DNA from: TMED69 sp964642505
Lineage (GTDB): Bacteria; Pseudomonadota; Gammaproteobacteria; Ga0077536
Reading direction: 5' to 3'
NCBI GenBank assembly: GCA_964642505.1
Contig: CAZXQY010000007.1
Coordinates: 1-49,565, forward strand
Length of the DNA stretch: 49,565 nucleotides
Translations under genes and position numbers: made by a program
Shown here: one piece after another, positions 34,293 through 42,928 of the stretch
How the letters are laid out: each line of letters opens with the position of its first letter
How positions within the stretch are numbered: the first letter of the stretch is position 1
The notes under the pieces: generated by a model
Database searches by the model: none
What the model was told of the DNA's origin: nothing
What the model saw: the letters and a program-made list of their open reading frames with translations, nothing else

Positions 34293-35453
34293 TCACAAAT
34301 AGGCCTCGATTCGTTCTACCGCCCGCCTAATGTTATCTAAGGAATTGGCATAAGAGAAACGAAGGAACCCCTCACCGAAATTGCCAAAACTTGTCCCCGC
34401 AATTACTGCTACGCCAGAGACTTCCAAAAGCTCTCTTTGAAGTTGTTGAGACCTTTTACCAGTTCCACTAACGTTTGGAAATACGTAAAACGCTCCTTTG
34501 GGTTTACGACAAACAACACCGGGCAACCGATTAAGCGCATCTACGATGAAGGTTCGACGCTCCTCAAAGGCGGTTATCATTCGTATTACTTCATGTTGAG
34601 AGCCTTGAAGTGCGGCCATCCCAGCCCACTGCGCTGAAGCATTAACACAAGAGTGACAATTAACGGCTAGACGAATAGCTTTGTCAATCAAACTGTCTGG
34701 CCAAATCGAAAACCCAATCCTCCAACCTGTCATAGCATAAGTTTTACTCCAGCCATCGAGAATAATAAGGCGATCTCTGATCTGCGGATAGCTCAAGAGA
34801 GAAACGTGATCCTCGCCATCATAGTATATTCTAGAATAGATTTCGTCACTTAAAACTGCCACATTCGGATATTCAAGGAGTCCGTCCACTAATTTATCTA
34901 TTTCTTTTTTAGGCGTCGCTCCTCCAGTGGGGTTAGCCGGAGAATTCAGAATAATCAAACGAGTCGAAGACGTCACTTGCGCCAAAACAGCGTCAGCGGA
35001 GAACGAGAAATTTCTTTTTTCCGATAAAGCCATAGGAATCGGCCTAGCACCTGAAAATTTGATCGCAGACTCGTAGATTGGAAAGCCAGGATTAGGATAT
35101 AGTATTTCTACACCAGGTTCCCCAAACATCATTACAGCAAAAAACATTGTGGGCTTTCCGCCCGGCGTAATAAGAACATTTGTTGGTTCTATCCAAACGT
35201 TACGGTATTCCGCAATGTAGGCCGAAACCGCCTCTCTAAGAAGAGGAATACCTGGTGCCGGTGTGTAGCCATGGTGGCCATCTTTTAGAGCCTTTATACC
35301 TGCTTCGACGACATGTTCAGGAGGCGAAAAGTCTGGTTGTCCAATACCTAAATTAATAATATCACGACCGCCTTCTTTTAACGCCTCCGCTCGGGCCAGT
35401 ACCTCAAAGGCCGTCTCAGTTCCAAGTGAGTACATTTTTTTTGAAATTCGCAT
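34293..35453 (-). CDS. Class I/II PLP-dependent aminotransferase
   Basis: A 386-residue fold-type I aminotransferase of the aspartate-aminotransferase-like group. It contains NLGIGQPDF, GYTPAPGIPLLREAVS, NSPANPTGG, the Asp/Tyr pair SDEIYSRIYYD and the Schiff-base lysine in DGWSKTYAMTGWRIG, plus the terminal carboxylate-binding Arg in FLRFSYAN. The frame extends to 35474, but ATG 35453 has AGGGG 5 bases upstream and gives the family N-terminus. It sits between phoBR and the pst genes but has no known link to phosphate; it may act on aspartate, alanine or aromatic amino acids. The specificity is not readable from sequence. Confidence 0.9.
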   Translation of the reverse strand: MRISKKMYSLGTETAFEVLARAEALKEGGRDIINLGIGQPDFSPPEHVVEAGIKALKDGHHGYTPAPGIPLLREAVSAYIAEYRNVWIEPTNVLITPGGKPTMFFAVMMFGEPGVEILYPNPGFPIYESAIKFSGARPIPMALSEKRNFSFSADAVLAQVTSSTRLIILNSPANPTGGATPKKEIDKLVDGLLEYPNVAVLSDEIYSRIYYDGEDHVSLLSYPQIRDRLIILDGWSKTYAMTGWRIGFSIWPDSLIDKAIRLAVNCHSCVNASAQWAGMAALQGSQHEVIRMITAFEERRTFIVDALNRLPGVVCRKPKGAFYVFPNVSGTGKRSQQLQRELLEVSGVAVIAGTSFGNFGEGFLRFSYANSLDNIRRAVERIEAYL

Positions 35454-35584
35454 GTAGTCCCCTTCTAGCTCCACGCCCTGTCCATAAGACTAATCGGCAA
35501 ACTAAATAAGTAGCGCCACTTTCAAGTCATCTCATAATAAAACAGTAGGGTATTCTTTATAGGTAAAGAAACGGTACAAAGTAG

Positions 35585-35608
35585 AAAAATATTAATAGAG
35601 GCTCTATT
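35585..35608 (-). terminator. Terminator of the pstCAB-phoU operon
   Basis: On the minus strand AATAGAG-C-CTCTATT forms a tight hairpin followed by AATATTTTT. The 5' arm contains the phoU stop codon TAG, so termination overlaps the end of the gene. Confidence 0.55.
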
Positions 35609-36308
35609 TTTCTATACTTTCCCCTTCCGCATGTCGCACATCTATACCTTCAACTAGATAGATCGTATTTTCACAAATGTTTCTTGAGTGATCGCCGATC
35701 CTTTCCAAGGCTCTAGCAGCCAAAACAGCATCTAGAACCGCCGAAATAACGCTCGCATCTTCAAGTGTGAAAGTTATTAGTTGCCTCATTATCACATCTA
35801 TACCATCATCAATTTCTTTATCGATTTGGCTAACTTCTACCGCTCCTTTTGAATCCATTCGGGCAAAAGCGTTGAGGGCCTCCCTTAACATGCGACGGAC
35901 ACCGTTGGCGATAGCCAAAATGCCTGTATAATATATAGTAATCGCTCCCGGGTTTTTTAAGTTTAAAACTAATCTGGCGATTTTTTCTGTTTCATCTCCG
36001 ATTCTTTCCAGATCAGTAATGGTTCTAAAAATTGCTAGTACAAGTCTCAAATCAGAAGCTGCCGGAGTACGACGAAGAAGTATTTCCGTGCACATCCGGT
36101 CGATCTCTACCTCGCAAGCATTTACCAGATGATCACTTTTGGCAACATACTCGACATCATCAAATTGGGTGGTAGACAGACTACTAATCACTTTTACAAG
36201 ATGGTCTTCAACGATACCACCCATTGATAGAACTTTAGAACGCAAGTCTTCTAATTCGTTATCGTATTGTTGCGAAATATGGGTGGATGTCGAAACAGGG
36301 GTAGACAA
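35604..36308 (-). CDS. phoU: Phosphate signalling regulator PhoU
   Basis: A 234-residue all-helical protein with two PhoU repeats, each carrying the metal-binding E/D-x3-D pattern (LERIGDETEKIA and ALERIGDHSRNICENTIYLVEG). It links the Pst transporter to PhoR and keeps the regulon off when phosphate is plentiful. It is 26 bases downstream of pstB and last in the operon, as in E. coli. The length is normal (E. coli 241). Confidence 0.96.
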   Translation of the reverse strand: MSTPVSTSTHISQQYDNELEDLRSKVLSMGGIVEDHLVKVISSLSTTQFDDVEYVAKSDHLVNACEVEIDRMCTEILLRRTPAASDLRLVLAIFRTITDLERIGDETEKIARLVLNLKNPGAITIYYTGILAIANGVRRMLREALNAFARMDSKGAVEVSQIDKEIDDGIDVIMRQLITFTLEDASVISAVLDAVLAARALERIGDHSRNICENTIYLVEGIDVRHAEGESIEK

Positions 36309-36334
36309 TTTGGAACTCGTTTAAAAAACCTGGG

Positions 36335-37207
36335 TTAACCGTATCGGCCAGTTATATAGTCTTCAGTCTGTTTTTTAGAAGGCGTCGAGAAAAGCTTTTT
36401 AGTGTCGTCATATTCTATTAAGTCTCCCAAATACATGAATGCAGTAAAATCGGAAACTCGAGCTGCCTGCTGCATGTTATGGGTTACAATAACAATCGTA
36501 TATTTAGACTTCAACTCATAAATCAGCTCTTCGATTTTTAAAGTAGAGATAGGATCCAAAGCAGAGGCTGGTTCATCTAGGAGTAAAACTTCCGGTTCTA
36601 TTGCTATGGCTCGTGCAATTACGAGCCTTTGCTGCTGTCCCCCCGAAAGGCTCAGGGCATTTTCATGGAGTCTGTCTTTTACCTCTTCCCACAAGGCGGC
36701 ACCCTTGAGAGCTTTTTGAACTGCTTCGTTAAGAGTTGCCCTATTGTTAACTCCTTGAATTCGGAGTCCGTAGGCAACATTTTCATAGATTGATTTTGGA
36801 AATGGGTTCGGTTTCTGAAAAACCATCCCAACCCTCCTACGTAGATCTGCAACATTTACGTCAGGATCATATATTTCTCTACCTTTCAAACGTACTGAAC
36901 CTTCGACACGGGTACCATCTATAAGATCATTCATTCGATTAAAAACACGAATAAGTGTTGATTTACCACAACCGGACGGTCCTATAAAAGCGGTCACCTT
37001 TCTTTCCGGAATAGTCATACTTATTCTATTTAGCGCCCGTACCTCACCATAAAAAAAATCCAAGTCTTCTACCTGCAGACACGACTCAAGTTCTGAAACA
37101 GAATCATGTTGATGCGACCGACCCTCCACATCCACTGTAACAGCCGGTCCAGAAGCACCACCTTCCCTGTTTTCTCTATCCGGGGAGTCGTCAGGTTTCG
37201 GTTGCAT
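36335..37207 (-). CDS. pstB: Phosphate ABC transporter ATP-binding protein PstB
   Basis: A 290-residue ATPase energising phosphate uptake. Walker A is GPSGCGKST at residues 76-84, the ABC signature is LSLSGGQQQRLVIARAIA, Walker B is EVLLLDEPASALDP and the switch His is in IVIVTHNMQQAARVSD. About 40 polar residues precede the ABC domain, longer than the E. coli protein (257). Its ATG, with AGAGAG 7 bases upstream, lies inside the end of pstA (17-base overlap), so the long N-terminus seems genuine rather than a wrong start. Confidence 0.96.
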   Translation of the reverse strand: MQPKPDDSPDRENREGGASGPAVTVDVEGRSHQHDSVSELESCLQVEDLDFFYGEVRALNRISMTIPERKVTAFIGPSGCGKSTLIRVFNRMNDLIDGTRVEGSVRLKGREIYDPDVNVADLRRRVGMVFQKPNPFPKSIYENVAYGLRIQGVNNRATLNEAVQKALKGAALWEEVKDRLHENALSLSGGQQQRLVIARAIAIEPEVLLLDEPASALDPISTLKIEELIYELKSKYTIVIVTHNMQQAARVSDFTAFMYLGDLIEYDDTKKLFSTPSKKQTEDYITGRYG

Positions 37208-38867
37208 TGTATTTCTCTCTTAACCGATTGCGAATTTTTATAGCAGTCATGTTCAACGATACGATAATTATAATAAGTAGGAAAGAAGTAGCGTACACCA
37301 GTGGCCGGGCGGCTTCTACATTGGGGCTTTGGAAACCCACATCATAGATATGAAAACCAAGATGCATAAATTTGCGATCCAAATGGAAAAACGGAAAATT
37401 GCCGTCTAAAGGAAGTGACGGGGCTAACTTAACTACTCCGACCATCATTAGTGGAGCGACTTCTCCCGCAGCCCTTGCAACAGCTAATATCAATCCAGTC
37501 ATCATGGCAGGAGTCGCCATCGGCAGTACGGTTTTCCATAGCGTTTCCGCCTTTGTTGCGCCCAGCGCAAGACTACCTTCTCTTATATTTCTCGGAATCC
37601 GAGTAAGTCCCTCTTCAGTTGAAACAATAACCACCGGCACTGTTAGCAAAGCTAAGGTAAGGGATGACCACATTAAACCAGGCGTCCCAAACATTGGCGC
37701 CGGCGCATTAGCTCTGTAAAACAAGCTATCTATAGTACCTCCTAGGAAATAAACAAAAAAGCCCAGACCAAAAACGCCATAAACGACTGACGGAACCCCA
37801 GCTAAATTATTTACCGCGATTCTTATTACTCTCGTTAGTGGTCCCTGTTTCGCGTATTCATTTAGATAAACCGCCGCTACAACACCGAAAGGGGTTACCA
37901 TTACAGACATTAATAAAACCATAACGACGGTTCCAAATATTGCCGGGAAAATACCGCCTTCAGTATTGGCCTCTCGAGGATCATCCGATATGAATTCCCA
38001 AATCTTCTCAAAATAATGCACCACTTTATCGATAAAAGTCATATCATTAGGAAAATAAATCCTTACGAGGTCCTTAACGTCCAAACTGACTACCTCTCCT
38101 TGTATAGTAGCAACATCTAGCTTGTCACGATTTATTTCCCCCAAGACAACAGAAAGATTTTCACTCAACACAACGTACGCCGCGTCCAACTCGTCTTTTG
38201 CTTTTTTCAGAGCAGAGTACCTTGCGTCATCAGGAGGAACCCCCTTCAGCTCAAGTCTACGTTTGTCAAGCCGCAATTCCTCCATCTCATGATTCAGCTC
38301 TCCCATATCATACTTTTCAATGTGATGGATTTTCCTCTTGAGGCTATCGCGCCTTTTCATAACCTCATCCAACTTCGCTCTCAACCCTATTGTCCCCGGA
38401 TCAATAGAGACGCCATTCACTTTCAGCCCTACAACAAACCCGTAAAAGTTCCCCCATTCCTCCCGCTCTATGACCGCAACTCCTTTCGGTCGCTCGATCG
38501 TCTCAAATTCAATTTCGTTGAACCACTTAAAATCAAAACCATACTGTTTTCGGTTTCCGATTTTTAACAAGAGCCTATTAACCGACTCCATTTCACCAGG
38601 GACACTCACCCCTTTTTCACGTAATCGTGAGGCGGTGACGAGTTCTTTTCCAACCACCTCTCCGAGAGCGTTTTCGGCAGGAGTGGTATCGGCCAGAGAT
38701 AACTGAACTACCGAAGCAGGCCAAAAATGGATCATGCCCCGGAAGCTAATCATTCCAATAACTCCCAGTACTAGTACTAAGCTGAAAGCGACGCTACCTG
38801 CGGTCAACCAAACCCAAGGTGTTCCAGACGCCAACCAGCCGGCATTACTTTTTCCCCTCAAATCCAT
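37191..38867 (-). CDS. pstA: Phosphate ABC transporter permease PstA (long form)
   Basis: A 558-residue permease, nearly twice the E. coli length (296). One transmembrane helix near residues 14-36 is followed by about 260 residues of periplasmic insertion with a charged coiled-coil-like stretch (MKRRDSLKRKIHHIEKYD, MEELRLDKRRLELKG), then the ABC permease core with about five helices, including GVVAAVYLNEYA and the EAA-type loop REGSLALGATKAETLWKTVLP. Long PstA and PstC proteins are known from Pseudomonas and relatives. It lies between pstC (27-base gap) and pstB (overlap). The insertion may contact PstS or the PstC periplasmic domain (inference). Confidence 0.94.
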   Translation of the reverse strand: MDLRGKSNAGWLASGTPWVWLTAGSVAFSLVLVLGVIGMISFRGMIHFWPASVVQLSLADTTPAENALGEVVGKELVTASRLREKGVSVPGEMESVNRLLLKIGNRKQYGFDFKWFNEIEFETIERPKGVAVIEREEWGNFYGFVVGLKVNGVSIDPGTIGLRAKLDEVMKRRDSLKRKIHHIEKYDMGELNHEMEELRLDKRRLELKGVPPDDARYSALKKAKDELDAAYVVLSENLSVVLGEINRDKLDVATIQGEVVSLDVKDLVRIYFPNDMTFIDKVVHYFEKIWEFISDDPREANTEGGIFPAIFGTVVMVLLMSVMVTPFGVVAAVYLNEYAKQGPLTRVIRIAVNNLAGVPSVVYGVFGLGFFVYFLGGTIDSLFYRANAPAPMFGTPGLMWSSLTLALLTVPVVIVSTEEGLTRIPRNIREGSLALGATKAETLWKTVLPMATPAMMTGLILAVARAAGEVAPLMMVGVVKLAPSLPLDGNFPFFHLDRKFMHLGFHIYDVGFQSPNVEAARPLVYATSFLLIIIIVSLNMTAIKIRNRLREKYNATET

Positions 38868-38894
38868 TGTATTAGGGCCTCAGCATATTCTCGA

Positions 38895-41168
38895 TCATAA
38901 GTTCGCATACTTCTTTCTTAGTCTTTGGCGAACCACTTCCGCCAATGTATTTACAAAAAAAGTGGCCATAAATAATACAAAGGCCGCCAGAAATAAGATT
39001 CGATAATGTGTGCTATTAACTTCTGATTCCGGCATTTCGACAGCAATGTTAGCCGAAAGAGCTCGGAAACCCTGGAATATATTGAGATCCATAATGGGCG
39101 TGTTACCCGTAGCCATTAGCACAATCATGGTCTCTCCGACTGCCCTTCCCATACCTATCATAACTGCTGAGAAAATCCCGGGGCTAGCCGTCAATAAAAC
39201 TACCCTTAATACGGTTTGCCATGGCGTAGCACCTAAGGCTAGCGATCCCATTGTTAATGATCTTGGAACCCCGAATACGGCGTCTTCACTTATAGAAAAA
39301 ATTGTGGGTATTACCGCGAACCCTATCGCTATACCGACAACAATAGAATTTCGTTGGTCATAGGTTATCCCATACTCCAAATTCAGCCAATGTGGCATAT
39401 TACCGTCGAAGAAAAACGATTCGACGGTTCCTCCTAACAATAGAGATAGCCATAAACCGAAGCAGACGATCGGTATTAAAAGCAGTCCCTCCCATCCCTC
39501 CGGCACCTTTTCTCGATATATACTAGGGACCCTGGGCCACAGAAAAGACGCAAAAAATATTAAGAGTGGAACAAAAAATACCATCAAAAAAAAGCCAGGC
39601 AAATTTTTCTCGAGAAATGGTGCCAACCAAAGCCCCGCTAAAAACCCTAGAATGACAGTCGGTAATGCCGCCATTATTTCGATTGTAGGCTTTACTATGG
39701 ACCGCATGGAAGAAGACATAAAATATGCCGTATAAATCGCACCAAAAATGGCTAGCGGAGTCGCAAACAACATAGAATAGAAAGTAGCCTTCAATGTACC
39801 GAAAACTAGTGGGGTTAAACTGAATTTAGGTTCGAAATCGCTATTTGCAGCAGAAGATTGCCATATGTATTCTGGTTTAGCTCTACTTTCGTACCAAACC
39901 TCTCCCCACAACGCTGCAATCGACACTTCTGGGTGATCATTATGTATTCTAAACAGCTCCATTTCTCCGTCTGGAGCCGCTAGTAAAGTCGCATTAGCAC
40001 GAGGCGCCATTGTTACGTCTCTTACTCCGTCAAAAACTCCCTTCGTGAGAGCCGCCTGCTTGTTGGCGGTTGAGTGATACAAAGCAAAGTTTCCGTCATT
40101 ATCTGTCACTGCAAACGCCTTCCTATAATGTTCCGGAGATATGTGCGTGATTGCAGAGGGCATGCGATCAAAATCCCTTGCCTTTTGAAGTGTATAAAGA
40201 TTATTTGCGTCCCTAACAGCAAACCATTGCTGGAGTTGCCCACTGCTAGTCCCGATCACCACTGATATGCCTCCGCTTAGAAAAGACAGGGTAGTGATTT
40301 CATCGTTCGGTTCAACAACGCTTACACGATCGACCAAAGTCGATCGACTGGCATCAGACACATCATAAAGCGACAGAATTCCGGTTTCCGATACTGTAAC
40401 TAAATCTCGTTGCTCCACATCTAAAGCCATGAGAGTTAAATCAGAACTCGAGTCATTAATTTGAAAAGTCTCTGCCAGAACTTCAACCTCATCGCTTAAA
40501 AAGGAACTTTCAAAGGAAAAGCTGGTGATAGACAATCTACCGTCTTCGCTGACGCTGGCTATCGCTCCTGCACCTTCCGTATACTGACCGGATATTAGCC
40601 GTATCCCTTTTCTTCCCGAGTCTAAAACTATTGGTTCCCCGCCCAGAGGATATTCGATACTTGGTATGACTACTCGCCTATCATTAGGATAAGTTAATTC
40701 GTATTCGGCCCTAAAAAGAATGGCTCTGCCACCTGAGGTTCCAGCCGTATAGACCCTACTAGCCGGATCGCCCCGAGAAATTGACCTTATGCTTTCGGCC
40801 GAACCTTGAAATGACAAGAACTGTTCGGATTTGATTGGTTTTTCTTCTAAGAGTGAGCTGAACATAACAATGCCGTCTTGGTATATGTTTAAGGCTATCT
40901 CAGCGTATTCATCTACATCTGCTAGTAGGCTTTTTTGTTCTCGAGGGGGCTCAATAACGTAGCCCTTCTCTATCGACGCAGAGCCGAAAAGGGGCAGAAT
41001 CACAAACAAGAGGTAAAAGAAAATAAGTAGGATGGCGCCTATAACGGACACTCCTCCTACTCCCATTATCAAGGCAAATAATCTATCTTTAAGATTACGC
41101 ACTCGATCTCTATGAGCTCTTTCAGAATCGGCTTTATTAATCACATGGCTAATATCTATAACATTCAT
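38895..41168 (-). CDS. pstC: Phosphate ABC transporter permease PstC (long form)
   Basis: A 757-residue permease (E. coli 319). A transmembrane helix at about residues 32-58 is followed by a periplasmic domain of about 380 residues whose repeated beta strands (YTAGTSGGRAILFRAEYE, VSETGILSLYDVSD, VIGTSSGQLQQWFAVRD) read like a WD40-type propeller. The remaining 300 residues form the permease with the EAA loop TMGSLALGATPWQTVLRVVLL. The open frame extends to 41216, but ATG 41168 (MNVIDISHV) is the likely start. It is first in the pstCAB-phoU operon with a Pho box about 150 bases upstream; no pstS precedes it in this window. Confidence 0.93.
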   Translation of the reverse strand: MNVIDISHVINKADSERAHRDRVRNLKDRLFALIMGVGGVSVIGAILLIFFYLLFVILPLFGSASIEKGYVIEPPREQKSLLADVDEYAEIALNIYQDGIVMFSSLLEEKPIKSEQFLSFQGSAESIRSISRGDPASRVYTAGTSGGRAILFRAEYELTYPNDRRVVIPSIEYPLGGEPIVLDSGRKGIRLISGQYTEGAGAIASVSEDGRLSITSFSFESSFLSDEVEVLAETFQINDSSSDLTLMALDVEQRDLVTVSETGILSLYDVSDASRSTLVDRVSVVEPNDEITTLSFLSGGISVVIGTSSGQLQQWFAVRDANNLYTLQKARDFDRMPSAITHISPEHYRKAFAVTDNDGNFALYHSTANKQAALTKGVFDGVRDVTMAPRANATLLAAPDGEMELFRIHNDHPEVSIAALWGEVWYESRAKPEYIWQSSAANSDFEPKFSLTPLVFGTLKATFYSMLFATPLAIFGAIYTAYFMSSSMRSIVKPTIEIMAALPTVILGFLAGLWLAPFLEKNLPGFFLMVFFVPLLIFFASFLWPRVPSIYREKVPEGWEGLLLIPIVCFGLWLSLLLGGTVESFFFDGNMPHWLNLEYGITYDQRNSIVVGIAIGFAVIPTIFSISEDAVFGVPRSLTMGSLALGATPWQTVLRVVLLTASPGIFSAVMIGMGRAVGETMIVLMATGNTPIMDLNIFQGFRALSANIAVEMPESEVNSTHYRILFLAAFVLFMATFFVNTLAEVVRQRLRKKYANL

Positions 41169-41319
41169 TTCCCGCGAATAGCTCCAGATTATATGATGCA
41201 GCACAAAAGCGACCAACTAGTCCTTCAGAATATCCGTCACGATCTCAAACTTTATTTAAGAATTTCGATACGCTACTCAATGATTATCCAATTAACAGGT
41301 AGACAAGATTACAGGCAAT

Positions 41320-41339
41320 ATGTGAAATATTTATGACAA
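41320..41339 (-). promoter_or_regulatory. Pho box upstream of pstCAB-phoU
   Basis: The minus strand reads TTGTCATAAATATTTCACAT, matching the tandem-repeat Pho consensus CTGTCATAAATCTGTCACAT at 17 of 20 positions. A -10-like TGTAAT follows 6 bases later (41313-41308). PhoB should bind here and activate pstC. It lies in the 195-base gap behind the methyltransferase stop. Confidence 0.72.
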
Positions 41340-41363
41340 ACGCCACCTAGTAAACCGATTTTC

Positions 41364-42200
41364 CTACTTCAATGCTGCGACATACGCTATCCAACCTGCA
41401 TCTGGTTCCGCTTTTTCAACAACATTAAAATCACCCGATCCCTCTTGCTCTTGCTCATCCCAGCCTTGCCAAAATACCAAACTTTGAGAAAACCCTGCTT
41501 CCAAGAGAATTTCCCTAATCTCAGCTAACGTCCATATTCGCCAACTATAGCTAAAAGCCCTCTCTAATTTTGAACCGTCGGGAAAAGCAAAATGGATATG
41601 ACAGAGGGTGTGATTATTAACTGGATTAAAATCAGCTTGCTCCCAGATATACGTAAAATTTTCATGTTTCGTACTTTCTTTTAATAGGCGATAGGCATCA
41701 TAGCCACCATAACAATCCAAGAAAAAAACCCCATCCTCGACCAAATTATCTAAGGCACTTCTAAAATAGTGTAAGAGTTTGCTTCGTTCCTTGAAACACC
41801 AGTAGCTAAAATTTGTGGCAAGAACAACGTCTTGTGGAACGGTTTTGAAATCTAGCACATCCCCTTTCAGCAAGGAAATCCTATTCTTCTGACTGGCCTT
41901 CAGCTGATTCATGTGGCGGGCGGTTCCCCATTCTATTACTTTTGAATCGTTATCGACGCCGATAGCAATATTTTTTCTCCGCCTTTTTATCCACTCAAAG
42001 GACACCTGCGCTGTTCCGCAAAAATCCTCCCGTAATTTTATCGCCTTTCTTTTCCGGAGGGTTAAATATTGTTCATCGACAAAATCGACCTCTGACTCTG
42101 CGCATTGCACTGCCCTCTCATACAGATCGTGCCTATCTACCGAATCAGACAAATAACCGCTACTCCTGTTAGTCTTTTTCTTATTATTCTTTCTAGTCAT
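41364..42200 (-). CDS. Class I SAM-dependent methyltransferase-like protein
   Basis: A 278-residue protein resembling small-molecule methyltransferases. The SAM loop appears as LREDFCGTAQVSFEW (a FCGTG-type variant without the usual GxGxG), followed by acidic GVDNDSKVIEW, then DVVLATNFSYWCFKERSKLLHYFRSAL, and FFLDCYGGYDA. The C-terminal half is Trp-rich and mixed. The frame runs to 42284, but ATG 42200 has AAGGTGG 9 bases upstream. The first 20 residues are strongly basic and polar. It is divergent from the flavodoxin gene and stops just before the Pho box of pstC. The substrate is unknown. Confidence 0.75.
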   Translation of the reverse strand: MTRKNNKKKTNRSSGYLSDSVDRHDLYERAVQCAESEVDFVDEQYLTLRKRKAIKLREDFCGTAQVSFEWIKRRRKNIAIGVDNDSKVIEWGTARHMNQLKASQKNRISLLKGDVLDFKTVPQDVVLATNFSYWCFKERSKLLHYFRSALDNLVEDGVFFLDCYGGYDAYRLLKESTKHENFTYIWEQADFNPVNNHTLCHIHFAFPDGSKLERAFSYSWRIWTLAEIREILLEAGFSQSLVFWQGWDEQEQEGSGDFNVVEKAEPDAGWIAYVAALK

Positions 42201-42398
42201 CAGTCCTAACCACCTTGAAAGATTACTTAAAACAAGCGCAAGCCGCGACGAATGATACCAGATGAAGAGAAAAATATCGTGCACCCAAAAACACTTGGCG
42301 CGTGCTTTTCTTCCAGTCTCGTTCTACTGTGGAAACAAATATGGGATGATCTGAATGTTGCGGATACATCGAAACTACCAGATACCTAGAATACTAGA

Positions 42399-42869
42399 AT
42401 GACAACTATTAAGAATTTGCTTATGGTCTACCACTCCGAAGGTGGCGAGACGCAGAAACTCGCTCAGTCGATCATAAAAGGGATAAAAATGCAGACCGTC
42501 CCGACTCTGAATATTTCAATTCAAGATTCGATAAATGTGAAGGCGAACAAGGTATTAGAAGCCGACGCCGTAATCTTGGGAACCTCTGAAAATTTCGGTT
42601 ATATGGCGGGAGCTATGAAACATTTTTTTGACAGAATTTACTATCCTTGCCTGGAAAAAAAAAGAGGCTTGCCATACGCGTTATTCGTAAGGGCTGGTAA
42701 CGATGGTTCGGGTGCGGTAGCTTCTATCGAAAAAATAGCATTAGGACTCGCGTGGAGGAGAATATCCACGCCACTTATTTTTTCGGGCGAAATAACTAGG
42801 TTTGACCTACTCAAATGTGAAGAATTTGGTGCCACAATTGCTACTGGGTTGGAAGTAGGAATTTTTTAA
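42399..42869 (+). CDS. Flavodoxin-fold FMN-binding protein
   Basis: A 156-residue flavodoxin-like protein. The N-terminal strand-loop LLMVYHSEGGETQKLAQSI resembles the FMN phosphate loop, and AVILGTSENFGYMAGAMKHFFDRIYY matches the second FMN loop of NAD(P)H-quinone-oxidoreductase/flavodoxin-family proteins. The last third (GNDGSGAVASIEKIALGLAWR) gives the third flavin segment. It may carry electrons or act as a small reductase. It lies 59 bases upstream of a Rieske oxygenase on the same strand, so it might serve it (inference). The ribosome site is weak. Confidence 0.78.
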   Translation: MTTIKNLLMVYHSEGGETQKLAQSIIKGIKMQTVPTLNISIQDSINVKANKVLEADAVILGTSENFGYMAGAMKHFFDRIYYPCLEKKRGLPYALFVRAGNDGSGAVASIEKIALGLAWRRISTPLIFSGEITRFDLLKCEEFGATIATGLEVGIF

Positions 42870-42928
42870 CATGGCTATGTCCATTTAGATCTGTTACCTT
42901 TCCGGATCGAAATCGATAGGGCTAAAAA

